Assembly: GCF_018070045.1 (NCBI RefSeq)
Contig: NZ_JAGPYK010000011.1
Span: forward strand, 1 to 64,000
From: Micromonospora sp. U21
Lineage (GTDB): Bacteria > Actinomycetota > Actinomycetes > Mycobacteriales > Micromonosporaceae
Direction: 5' to 3'
Length of the DNA: 64,000 nt
Shown in pieces: positions 8,642-16,011 of this stretch. The first letter of the stretch is position 1; the number at the start of each line of letters is the position of its first letter. The notes below the pieces were generated by a model. It made no database searches. It saw nothing but the letters and a program-made list of their open reading frames with translations, and had not been told where the DNA came from. Position numbers and translations under genes: made by a program.

Positions 8642-9385
8642 CTAAATCAGCGGGAACTTCATGGGAGGCGGCACGAGGTCTACCCCGACCAGATCCGCTA
8701 CCTTCTTGTTCACGTAGCTGATTGAGAGTTTTGCCAGGCGGTTGACCAAGTTCAGCCCATCTCTCGCGTCCTTCTTCAGTACTGTCGCGTCCGTTGGCCC
8801 ACCTCGGTGAGCGATGGCGTTCCGCAGCTTAACAAATTCATCGAGGCGCTCTCTGTTCTTCAGAACCGTTGCCTTAGGCCAGTACCAACAACTTGTAAGG
8901 CTAGAAATGCCAGCCTGGTTGCAGAAGAAGGTCTCTACATTCCTAGAGTTCGGCGTGCTTAGCGTCCGATCCTCGCCGTCCTTGATTTTTGCGGCGCGGG
9001 CCCGAAGGATCGCCCGCCACCCATCGCCGGCCAACTCCCACGAGGACAGCTCGTGCTTCGCAGATGCTAGTTCCTTCGCGACACTCTTTCGAAGTTCAAG
9101 CGGGAGCAACTCGGCAGAACTTGCCTCTCTTGCAAAATGTTCCAGGACCTCTGCGGCGAGGTCCTCAACGAAAGCCTCCCAGAAGGCGCAGGTCAGCACA
9201 ATCGCAGACTTGTTTAACACTTCCAGGTTGTGACGACGGCCGCGACCCGATCCTCCGATCTCCTCATGGATCTTCAGTAGTCGATCAATCTGAGGGCTGG
9301 CTTCGAGTTCGAAACTGGACTCCGCAGCGCTGAGAAACTTGACCTCAAACTCACGGCGAGTCTCACTCGTCACATCACTGGTCAT
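8642..9385 (-). CDS. HEPN-domain protein (RiboL-PSP-HEPN-like), 247 aa
   Basis: A clear HEPN protein. LNKSAIVLTCAFWEAFVEDL (about 57-76) is the hallmark first helix of the RiboL-PSP/MAE-type HEPN families, and EFVKLRNAIAHRGG (183-196) carries the catalytic R188-N189-x3-H193. Such proteins are usually metal-independent RNases in toxin-antitoxin or abortive-infection systems. No antitoxin is adjacent on the same strand. The convergent CoiA-like gene and the small gene at 9778 are the nearest partners. The start ATG at 9385 has only a weak ribosome-binding site. The soluble all-helical prediction fits the family length. Confidence 0.85.
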   Translation of the reverse strand: MTSDVTSETRREFEVKFLSAAESSFELEASPQIDRLLKIHEEIGGSGRGRRHNLEVLNKSAIVLTCAFWEAFVEDLAAEVLEHFAREASSAELLPLELRKSVAKELASAKHELSSWELAGDGWRAILRARAAKIKDGEDRTLSTPNSRNVETFFCNQAGISSLTSCWYWPKATVLKNRERLDEFVKLRNAIAHRGGPTDATVLKKDARDGLNLVNRLAKLSISYVNKKVADLVGVDLVPPPMKFPLI

Positions 9386-9777
9386 CGGCCATCAACCGCC
9401 AGCGAAGGCAGGATGCCGACGGCACCTGCTGGCAGGCTCCGTCGTCGAGGGTTCTGCCGCAGCGTCGAGCAACAGCAGGAGGCGGACGTCGTCCCGCCAC
9501 AGTTTCGCCCGCCAAACCACCAGTTCAGCCACAGCAGTAGCCAACCCGATCAAGACAGTTCGTGTCTAGATCCCGCCCCCATGTGTGAGACCTCCGTCCA
9601 GAAGTTTCACTTGAGTTGACCACGCAGCGTCCCGCGTCTCGAGGCGCCAGCTGCACAGCTCCCGGTCGGCTGTGTCAGCCACACCCGCACGGCATCGGTA
9701 GGTGCTGGCAGGGCGAGCACCAGGCGGGAACGGGCGAAATTGCCTGGTCATCAGGACGGCCGTCTGATGATCGGGGC
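9386..9777. other. Gene-free stretch within the accessory island
   Basis: About 390 bp without a convincing gene, tRNA or spacer core. I looked for TTGTAA cores and twin GACAkCAA motifs in both directions and found none. The promoter of the HEPN gene must lie in the left part. Confidence 0.4.
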
Positions 9778-10020
9778 ATGTGGGAGAAGGTCGACGTGCC
9801 GTGTGTTGGAGGTCCGGTCGACGGCCGGTCCTTGCTGGTGCCCGTCGACGAGGACGGCGTCCCGCCCAACATGATCGACCAGAACTGGCTTTGGGTGGAG
9901 TTCGGTGGCGAGTTACTCGATGCCGACATGGCCGGCGTCTACGAGCTAGAGCCCGTGGCCGGCACCGGCCCGCCGTGGGTTTACGTCTGGGCGCCCCGGG
10001 CGACCTTTAGATCGGGATGA
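9778..10020 (+). CDS. Small protein of unknown function, 80 aa
   Basis: It begins MWEKVDVPCVGGPVDGRSLL and continues VPVDEDGVPPNMIDQ with several tryptophans and an acidic overall charge. It looks like a small beta-rich globular protein. I do not recognise a family. The ATG at 9778 follows a GGGG run. The N-terminal CGGP-DG pattern recurs in small actinobacterial phage- and island-encoded proteins, by general impression only. It lies between the HEPN gene and spacer R4. Confidence 0.5.
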   Translation: MWEKVDVPCVGGPVDGRSLLVPVDEDGVPPNMIDQNWLWVEFGGELLDADMAGVYELEPVAGTGPPWVYVWAPRATFRSG

Positions 10021-10198
10021 TCGGGCGCCGTCCTGCCTTCGTCTCACTTGTCGTCTCGTTCGTTAGCGTACGGCGGCGACTGTAGACGAACGGCCGGTCG
10101 AGTTGGCCTAGGTGGCGAACCGGCCCGATCAAGCGCGTACGGGGCCGAGCAGACTTGGAAAGCGTGCCTGGGGTCGGCTCGATAGCCGGCGGATGCGG

Positions 10199-10337
10199 TG
10201 TCGACAGCAACGCTGACAGCAAGGCCGCCGGACGGCGGCACGCCCACGAGCGCCGGCACGGACGAAGCTCCGAGCCTGCAGCCGTTTGCCGGAACCCGTG
10301 CGGACGCGACGTACAGAGCTTGTAATCGACGCGTCAG
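10199..10337 (+). repeat. Att-like spacer R4
   Basis: Twin GACAGCAA motifs (12-nt period, first at 10203) lie 116 bp before the core CTTGTAATCGACGCGTCAGG at 10319. It aligns with R1 over nearly the full length (for example ACAGCAACGCTGA at the left and ACAGAGCTTGTAA at the core). The core is slightly diverged from the consensus. The flanks 10021-10198 and 10338-10436 hold nothing that I can support. Confidence 0.7.
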
Positions 10338-10436
10338 GGCTGCGCCTAGCGGCCCGAACAGGAAAAGGAGCAAGTGGACGGCCACCTTGCAACACATAGA
10401 GTTCGAGACATCTCACCCCTCAGCGGCGGGAGCCCC

Positions 10437-11000
10437 ATGTTCTTCACCCTGACGTATGACGGCATCCTCCGTGGCTCCAGGAGCTCCGCTGCCGTCAAGC
10501 ACGACATCCGGCGCTCCTTGCATCCGCAACTCAAAGCCCTCTGGCAGCTGCCACCCCTGGCCACACGATCAGAGGCGATCGACACGGAAGCAACGGGCGG
10601 CGGGGCCGGGCGAATGGTCAGCACGGTAGGCAGCCACACGTTCGCTGCCCTCGTCAACGACGTCTACCACCTACGGGCCAGGCTGCACATTCTCATGCTG
10701 CGGCGTGATTCCCCTGGTGGCCTCATGACCCACGGTGGTGACATCGACAACCGGCTTAAGACTTTGTTCGACGCACTTCAGCGCCCCCAACACCCTCAGG
10801 AGATCCCGGCGGACTGGCATCCGAGCGAGGATGAGAGCCCACTTCACTGCTTGCTGGGCGACGACCGCCTGGTAACTAGAGTCGATGTCGATACGGCCCG
10901 GTGGCTGATGCCGGGAGACCCTGCGGAGGTGCGCCTCGTCATCAATGTCGAAGTCTGGACCCCGTCGCCCACGTACTGGTCACTTGGTGTGATCGGATAG
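10437..11000 (+). CDS. RusA-like putative Holliday-junction resolvase, 187 aa
   Basis: The protein contains GGDIDNRLKTLFDALQRP (about 100-117) and, after a spacer, LLGDDRLVTRVDVD (139-152). This D-x-DN-x2-K...D...DD arrangement is the RusA pattern, in which three aspartates bind metal to cut four-way junctions (D102, D104, D142/143 here). RusA enzymes are typical cargo of prophages and integrated elements. The spacing between motifs is longer than in E. coli RusA, so this is a relative rather than a canonical member. The ATG at 10437 has GGGAG four to five bases upstream. It is followed on the same strand by the winged-helix gene, with a partial spacer (11119-11190) between them. Confidence 0.6.
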   Translation: MFFTLTYDGILRGSRSSAAVKHDIRRSLHPQLKALWQLPPLATRSEAIDTEATGGGAGRMVSTVGSHTFAALVNDVYHLRARLHILMLRRDSPGGLMTHGGDIDNRLKTLFDALQRPQHPQEIPADWHPSEDESPLHCLLGDDRLVTRVDVDTARWLMPGDPAEVRLVINVEVWTPSPTYWSLGVIG

Positions 11001-11118
11001 TCCGACACCGGGTCATCGGTGATCCAACGGCTTGTGCCGCCCCTGCCCCGCAATTGAGCGTCGGCTTGTCCCTTGCGCCTCACCACCCGTCTTGGGCAGA
11101 GGACTGACCTGCGGCACG

Positions 11119-11190
11119 AAGCTGTAGGTGAGGCAGCAGGGGAGGCAGCGCGAGCATCGATGTGGGTCGGCCCCGAACATGAACCGATGA
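11119..11190 (+). repeat. Partial att-like copy (right arm of R2 type)
   Basis: GCTGTAGGTGAGGCAGCAGG continuing to about 11190 aligns at roughly 80 percent with 6396-6480. It keeps the twin AGGCAGC motif (12-nt period) and the following ACAT-AAC stretch. The TTGTAAGCGAGACGTC core is collapsed to GCTGTA, suggesting a deletion in an older copy. Confidence 0.55.
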
Positions 11191-11252
11191 CTTGTCGGTG
11201 GTCCCCCGTACCGTCTCCGACGGCCTGTCGCCGAGCGTTAGGAAGATCAGCC

Positions 11253-12203
11253 ATGACCGACGCTGTCGCATTTCGTGATCAACTCGTGGATTGGGTTTAC
11301 GAGAAGGCGCATGGAAGCGTCACCGAAAACATCCCAATCATGGAGTTCGCCGAAAGTGTGGGCCTGAATCGGGACGGTGCGTACACGCTGCTTCGGTTCT
11401 GCCGGGACCAGGGGCTCCTGAACGACAAAGCATCGGGGATGGGTAACCCGTGCGCTCTGCTCACGTCGTACGGGATCGCCGACGTCCTGGAGCGTCGTCG
11501 TCGGCGCGCCGACCCCGCGCTGCGCGCGGGGGCGTGCCGGACTCGCCTTCTGCGATGGTTCTACCGGCAGCGCATCGCTCAGGTTCACATGCCGATCACC
11601 GGCGACTTCGGCCAGGACGACGAGGCGCTCTGGGAAGGCACCCGCTTCTCCGACGTCGAGATCCAGGACGCGGCTGAGTACCTCTCCGACAAGCGGCTAA
11701 TCGAAGGCGTCAGTGTCGACCAGCTCCGCGGCCCGGTCCGAGCCGAGATCACGAGCCAGGGCATCGACTGCGTCACCGACTGGGAGAGCAACGTGTCGCA
11801 ATACCTGCGGGACCAGCGCGGCTATGGGCCGACGAACTATCACGGACCGGTGATCCAAGGGAACACTCACGGTGGGCAGTGGGCATGGGGCAACCGCGAC
11901 GTGACGCAGAGCCAGACCAACCAGGCGGTTGCGCCCGGGTTCGAGCCGCTTGCCGAAGCGATCGCCACGATCCTCAAGCAGCTTCCGGCCTTCGACCTAG
12001 ATCCCGACGACCAGCAGGATATCGAGGCGGCTGCGAACGAGGCGCTGGCCGAAATGCAGCAGCCGAACCCAGAACCACGGCGAGTCCGCCGCGTGCTCGC
12101 TGCCCTCAAGGGTTTCCTCATGCCCCTCGCGCTTGATGCGGCGCGGGAAGAGGTCCGCGAGCTCGCACAGCAGGGTCTCGACCAGATCAACGCGGCGTTG
12201 TGA
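11253..12203 (+). CDS. Winged-helix protein with Asn/Gln-rich linker and helical C-terminal domain, 316 aa
   Basis: No exact family is recognised. Residues 1-90 and 95-175 each look like a winged-helix DNA-binding or adaptor domain. A short glycine/asparagine/glutamine-rich strand region follows (PVIQGNTHGGQWAWGNRDV..., about 199-222). The C-terminal domain is helical (235-316, LAEAIATILKQLPAFDLDPD then AANEALAEMQQPNP). A GN-rich strand region followed by a small helical bundle is a layout seen in bacterial NLR- and effector-associated adaptor proteins, which is an inference by analogy. The ATG at 11253 has AGGAAG upstream. It is the last gene before spacer R5. Confidence 0.6.
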   Translation: MTDAVAFRDQLVDWVYEKAHGSVTENIPIMEFAESVGLNRDGAYTLLRFCRDQGLLNDKASGMGNPCALLTSYGIADVLERRRRRADPALRAGACRTRLLRWFYRQRIAQVHMPITGDFGQDDEALWEGTRFSDVEIQDAAEYLSDKRLIEGVSVDQLRGPVRAEITSQGIDCVTDWESNVSQYLRDQRGYGPTNYHGPVIQGNTHGGQWAWGNRDVTQSQTNQAVAPGFEPLAEAIATILKQLPAFDLDPDDQQDIEAAANEALAEMQQPNPEPRRVRRVLAALKGFLMPLALDAAREEVRELAQQGLDQINAAL

Positions 12204-12546
12204 TGGGCGGCCGGGGTCGGCGATCGACTGTGCTCACCCCGGCCAGGGTCCTCCTTCGGACAGGACTTGTGGCCCAGGCCCGGCTTGCAACTACAGAGCC
12301 TGGCGGCGTCTATCGGTGTGTCGGGACGGCGGGTGGGACGCTGACTGTCCCCATGATCACATGGCACAGATCCGGCACAACCGAGCGCGAGTAACGGCGG
12401 AAGATGCCGGAAACCGACGGAAGGCGTTTCGGCAGGCCAGAAGCCCTGCCGTGGGCAGGGTGGGACGTCAGAAAGCCGGGACTCTTACTTCCAGCGAAAA
12501 TGCACGAACCGGCCCTCAGCCAGCCGAGCGCCGGCAGCAGAGGCAA
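12204..12546. other. Gene-free stretch with a GGCAC-N6-GGCAC twin motif
   Basis: No gene is supported. TGGCACAGATCCGGCAC at 12362-12378 is a twin GGCAC motif with 11-nt period. Closely similar twins occur at 25991-26007 and 29784-29801, both near tRNA-derived att remnants. It may be a recombinase arm-type site. Confidence 0.45.
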
Positions 12547-12686
12547 CTTGACATCAATCGTTGACATCAACGGTGGCGGCCGAGGCCGGACCAGAGCGGA
12601 CGGATGTCGCCTCGGGCTCGAACCCCGCAGACGTGAGCGGACGCTACGACTCTCGTCGAAAGCGCCTTGTAAGCGAGACGTCCGGG
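12547..12686 (+). repeat. Att-like spacer R5
   Basis: Twin TTGACATCAA motifs (13-nt period, first at 12548) lie 116 bp before the core CTTGTAAGCGAGACGTCCGG at 12666. It is most similar to R3. The stretch from here to the terminator at 12855 contains no gene that I can support. Confidence 0.7.
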
Positions 12687-12854
12687 CCGGCAGACCGGTC
12701 GGACCCGCGACCGACAGCGTGCCGCACCGGCGCAGCGGCTCTGTTGTCCGATTTCTCGGCCCATGAACCAGGCGTCCCGATCCGCCCCCCGATACGCCCC
12801 CGGACTGTGAGCGACGGCGGGTAACGGCTGGACGCAGCGGGACCATAGAAGATC

Positions 12855-12888
12855 GGCCCCCGACCCGCATTTCTGCTGGTCAGGGGCC
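12855..12888 (-). terminator. Hairpin downstream of the tRNA-Tyr-like sequence
   Basis: GGCCCCCGACC pairs with GGTCAGGGGCC around a 12-nt loop. It lies just past the 3' CCA of the tRNA-like sequence on the minus strand. The GACC/GGTC stem resembles those downstream of tRNA-Ser(TGA). Confidence 0.55.
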
Positions 12889-12899
12889 GTCTTCGCACC

Positions 12900-12980
12900 T
12901 GGTGACGGGTAGAGAATTCGAACCTCTGAAGCTTTCGCGACGGATTTACAGTCCGTCGCAGCTGAGCGGGCAAGCTCGCC
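12900..12980 (-). pseudogene. Degenerate tRNA-Tyr(GTA)-like sequence
   Basis: The minus strand shows an intact anticodon arm (ACGGA-CTGTAAA-TCCGT, anticodon GTA), a long variable arm, a T-arm AGAGG-TTCGAAT-TCTCT and an encoded ACCCGTCACCA end. The 5' half fails: after TTGCCCG the D-arm is about seven bases short, and the expected GACGGGT acceptor strand is absent (GGCGAGC instead). It is therefore most likely the 3' fragment of a tRNA-Tyr left by integration, or a decayed copy. It marks the right border of the accessory island. Confidence 0.6.
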
Positions 12981-13208
12981 TTGCATCGCGCGGCGTCAAC
13001 TCCACGTCTCGTTGCTGCCCGCCGTGAATGTAACGGCGCCCTGCACGAGCGCGGTGGACAGCTCGCCCCCGCCTACACGCAGAGCATTGCGGCATGAAGA
13101 TCGACCAAGCCTAATCCAAGCGGACGGGGACGGACAGGCTCGGACGTAGGACACGCTCGTCGTACGAGCACCATTGGAGCACCAATGCGTTCACCGGTGA
13201 CGAACGGC

Positions 13209-13248
13209 AAAGGCGCCTGACCTCTGGTTTAGCAGGTCAGGCGCCTTT
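13209..13248 (-). terminator. Strong hairpin, terminator of tRNA-Arg
   Basis: A perfect 15-bp stem (13209-13223 with 13234-13248) around a 10-nt loop, with T-runs on both sides. It is immediately downstream of tRNA-Arg on the minus strand and could act bidirectionally. Confidence 0.8.
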
Positions 13249-13256
13249 TGATCTTG

Positions 13257-13329
13257 TGCGCCCGAAGGGACTCGAACCCCTAACCTTCTGATCCGTAGTC
13301 AGATGCTCTATCCATTGAGCTACGGGCGC
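13257..13329 (-). tRNA. tRNA-Arg(ACG)
   Basis: A full cloverleaf: acceptor GCGCCCG pairs with CGGGCGC, discriminator A, D-arm TAGCTCAATGGATAGAGCA, anticodon loop CTACGGA (ACG) on a five-base-pair stem, T-loop GGTTCGAGTCC. No CCA is encoded. Confidence 0.97.
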
Positions 13330-13364
13330 AGGTGCTCAGCCAGTGTACACACCCAGCTTTCGCG

Positions 13365-13455
13365 CGGAGACTCCGGGATTCGAACCCGGGAGGGGCTTTA
13401 AGACCCCAACCGCATTAGCAGTGCGGCGCCATAGACCAGACTAGGCGAAGTCTCC
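13365..13455 (-). tRNA. tRNA-Ser(GCT)
   Basis: A class II tRNA: acceptor GGAGACT pairs with AGTCTCC, discriminator G, anticodon loop CTGCTAA (GCT), long variable arm TTGGGGTCTTAAAGCCCC, T-arm CCGGGTTCGAATCCCGG. It is transcribed divergently from the gene at 13600. Confidence 0.97.
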
Positions 13456-13599
13456 CTGGTGGCCCGTAGACCACCGCGCCCGAGGATACAGGTCGCCACC
13501 CACCGGGAGCAAAGCGACTTCCGACGTACGCCCACCGAGGCCGCCGACCCCGTGTTCCCACGCTGTGCGCCGGCGTGATCGGGACTACGCTCCATCGAT

Positions 13600-15150
13600 A
13601 TGCAGGAGCAGCCGCCCGCCGAGCCGACCCGCCGAGAGCCTGCTGACCGCACGCGCCGGCGCCCTCCACGGCCAACCTTCACTCCGCCGACGGCCGCCGA
13701 GCAGTCCGTGGAGAGGGCGGCACCGGCGCCCGACCCGGCAGCGGCGCCGGCCACGCCCGGCACCCAGCGCCCTCGACGAGCCAGGCCCGCCCCGGCGGTG
13801 CTCTTCCAGCCACCGGAACCGGACCGCCCCCTGCCCGGCCAACCGGTCCCCGCGCCCACCGGCGCGAGCGGCGGCACGGCGGGCGCCAGGGAGGCCGGCC
13901 CGGCGGCGGGCGTAGGCCAGGCGAGCCCAGCGGACAGTTCCGGGGAGGCCGACCAGCCAGCCGGTGCCGCGCCGACCGACCCGGGCGGCAGCTCGACGAC
14001 TCAGGCGGATGAGCGAGCACCCGAGGGCAGCCCGCAGCAACCGGCCGGTCCGCCGCCTCGGACGCCGAAGGCCCGGTCCAGCCGCGCCACCCCGGCCCGC
14101 AAGGTCGCCCCCCGGAAGGCAGCCGGCACCTCGGCCGGGGAGGTGACGCCCGCGACATCGCCAGCAGCCGACGTGGCCGCGGCCACTCCAGCCGCCGCGC
14201 CGACCAAGCGCGCCGCGCGCTCGACCGCTGCGGCGGCCACCCCGGCCAAGCGCACCGCGACCCCGGCCAAGCGGGCGGCAAGCGCGCGGAAGAGCGCGGC
14301 TCCGAAGCAGGCCGTCCCCGCACCGCAACAGTCAGCGGAGCAGGCCCCGGCCGGGCAGCCGGTGCCCGCGGTCGTGGCCGACCACCCCACCCCGGACGTC
14401 CAGCCCACACAAGGTCGGGACGCGGTATCAGTCGAGGAGGCAGGGCCCGCCGAGCGCCACTCTGCGCCGGCTTCGGTGCGTACCCCGGAATCGGAGTTGC
14501 GGGCAATCACCGCGGAGCTGCGCGACCACCCGGGCTTCGCGCCGGAGTTGCTGGCTCTCGCCGCGGTGCGGGCGCTCGGCCCCGGCGCGGCCGACTGGGC
14601 CGAGCGGATGCGGGCCCGGTACCCGGGCGCCCCGGCGGACGGCCTGGCCCGGCTGGCCACCCGGCGGTTCGTCCGCTCGGCGGGCGCGGGCGGAGCGGCC
14701 GCCGCGCTGGCCGGGCTCTTCGCGCCGCTGGCCGAGCTGGCCTCGGTGCTCTGGACCCATTCGAACCTGGTGCTGCACCTGGCGGCGGCGTACGGCCGGG
14801 ATCCCGCGCATCCCGACCGGGCGGTCGAGCTGCTGGTGCTCACCCAGGTGCACCCGGATCCGGAGAGCGCACGCGCCGCGTTGGCGGCCGCCGGGACGGC
14901 GGACGACCCGGTCGAGGGGACGTGGCCGCGGGCGGCGGAGGCCGCGTGGCGGCTGGCCGCGCCGCTCACGGCGCAGGCCGGCGGGTGGCTGGCGCTGCGG
15001 CTGGTGTCCCGGCTGCTGCCGGGCGCGGCGGTGCTCGCCGCGGCACTGGGCGACTCGGCGGCGGCCGACCGGCTCGCGGCGCGGGCGGTGGCCGCCTACC
15101 GGCCGTCGTCGGCCGACGGGGCGGCGCGACGGCCGGTCAGAGCCAGCTGA
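13600..15150 (+). CDS. EcsC-like protein with histone-H1-like Ala/Pro/Lys-rich N-terminus, 516 aa
   Basis: Residues 1-280 are low-complexity, rich in Pro, Ala, Lys, Arg and Thr, with repeated TPAKR-type motifs like those of bacterial histone-H1-like tails. Residues 300-510 are a globular helical domain with LARLATRRFVRSAGAGGAAA, a hydrophobic LAELASVLWTHSNLVLHLAA segment, YGRDP, and RLLPGAAVLAAALGDS. This matches EcsC-type proteins of actinomycetes, whose biochemical role is unclear. The N-terminal tail may bind DNA or the membrane surface. The ATG at 13600 is the first in frame. Its 3' end overlaps the convergent CPBP gene by 14 bp. Confidence 0.65.
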   Translation: MQEQPPAEPTRREPADRTRRRPPRPTFTPPTAAEQSVERAAPAPDPAAAPATPGTQRPRRARPAPAVLFQPPEPDRPLPGQPVPAPTGASGGTAGAREAGPAAGVGQASPADSSGEADQPAGAAPTDPGGSSTTQADERAPEGSPQQPAGPPPRTPKARSSRATPARKVAPRKAAGTSAGEVTPATSPAADVAAATPAAAPTKRAARSTAAAATPAKRTATPAKRAASARKSAAPKQAVPAPQQSAEQAPAGQPVPAVVADHPTPDVQPTQGRDAVSVEEAGPAERHSAPASVRTPESELRAITAELRDHPGFAPELLALAAVRALGPGAADWAERMRARYPGAPADGLARLATRRFVRSAGAGGAAAALAGLFAPLAELASVLWTHSNLVLHLAAAYGRDPAHPDRAVELLVLTQVHPDPESARAALAAAGTADDPVEGTWPRAAEAAWRLAAPLTAQAGGWLALRLVSRLLPGAAVLAAALGDSAAADRLAARAVAAYRPSSADGAARRPVRAS

Positions 15151-15907
15151 ACCAGTCCCGGGGAAGCAGCGCGTAGCCGACGAAGGCGACCACGTCGAGC
15201 AGGGTGTGCGCGATGACCAGCGGCATCACCCGCCGGGTACGCAGGTAGAAGTAGCTGAACACGACGCCCATCACCGCGTTGCCGACGAACGCGCCGAAGC
15301 CCTGGTACAGGTGGTACGAGCCGCGCAGCAGCGCGCTGGCGGCGATGATCGCGCCGAGCCGCCACTGGAGCTGACGCAGCCGGGTGACCAGGTAGCCGAC
15401 CACGATCACCTCCTCCAACACGGCGTTCTGCACGGCGGCGAGGATCAGCACCGGCACCGCCCACCAGACCGGCGGCAGCGAGGCCGGCACCAGCGTGGCG
15501 TTGATGCCGAGCTGGGCCGCCACCCAGAACAGGGCCAGGCCGGGCAGGCCGATCAGCGCGGCCAGGCCTGCGCCGCGCGCCAGGTCCTGACCGGGTCGCC
15601 GGGTGTCCAGGCCGAGGGTCCGCGCCGGGTCGCCCGGGTCGCGGCTGAGCAGGTGTACGGCGAGCAGCACCGGCAGCAGCGCGAAGACGATGCCGAGCAG
15701 TTGGTACGTCAGGTCCAGCCAGGGTCTCGCTGACGCGGAGGTGTTCAGCGAGGCGGTCTGCTTGGAGAGCGGACCGTCGGCGGTCAGCTTCGCGACGATC
15801 GAGACCACCGCGTACACCGCGGACTGGCCGAGGGAGAGGCCGAGGACCAGCAGCGTCTCGGTCCCCAGCAGCCGGCGGGACACCGGGCGGGTCAGCTCAA
15901 CGGTCAC
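15137..15907 (-). CDS. CPBP-family intramembrane metalloprotease
   Basis: A multi-spanning membrane protein (seven or eight helices). The CPBP/Abi motifs are visible: EEVIVVGYLVTRL (motif 1 glutamates), a downstream SALLRGSYHLYQGFGAFVGN with histidine (motif 2), and MPLVIAHTLLDV (motif 3 His-x3-D). Members are CAAX-processing or bacteriocin-immunity proteases; the substrate here is unknown. I use the GTG at 15907 (256 aa). A GTG at 15973 is also in frame, but would add a proline-rich extension. Confidence 0.82.
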   Translation of the reverse strand: MTVELTRPVSRRLLGTETLLVLGLSLGQSAVYAVVSIVAKLTADGPLSKQTASLNTSASARPWLDLTYQLLGIVFALLPVLLAVHLLSRDPGDPARTLGLDTRRPGQDLARGAGLAALIGLPGLALFWVAAQLGINATLVPASLPPVWWAVPVLILAAVQNAVLEEVIVVGYLVTRLRQLQWRLGAIIAASALLRGSYHLYQGFGAFVGNAVMGVVFSYFYLRTRRVMPLVIAHTLLDVVAFVGYALLPRDWFSWL

Positions 15908-16011
15908 CGCACCACTCTGCCCGACGGGCGGCGCCGGTGGCACGGCCGACCGGCCGGCATGAACCGATCGCACATTCTGTGCGATCGGTGAGCACGCTCC
16001 GTGGAGATTCT

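Noticed and set aside
12900..12980. A functional tRNA-Tyr(GTA)
   Set aside because: The anticodon and T-arms are good, but the acceptor strands do not pair and the D-arm is short, so I call it degenerate.
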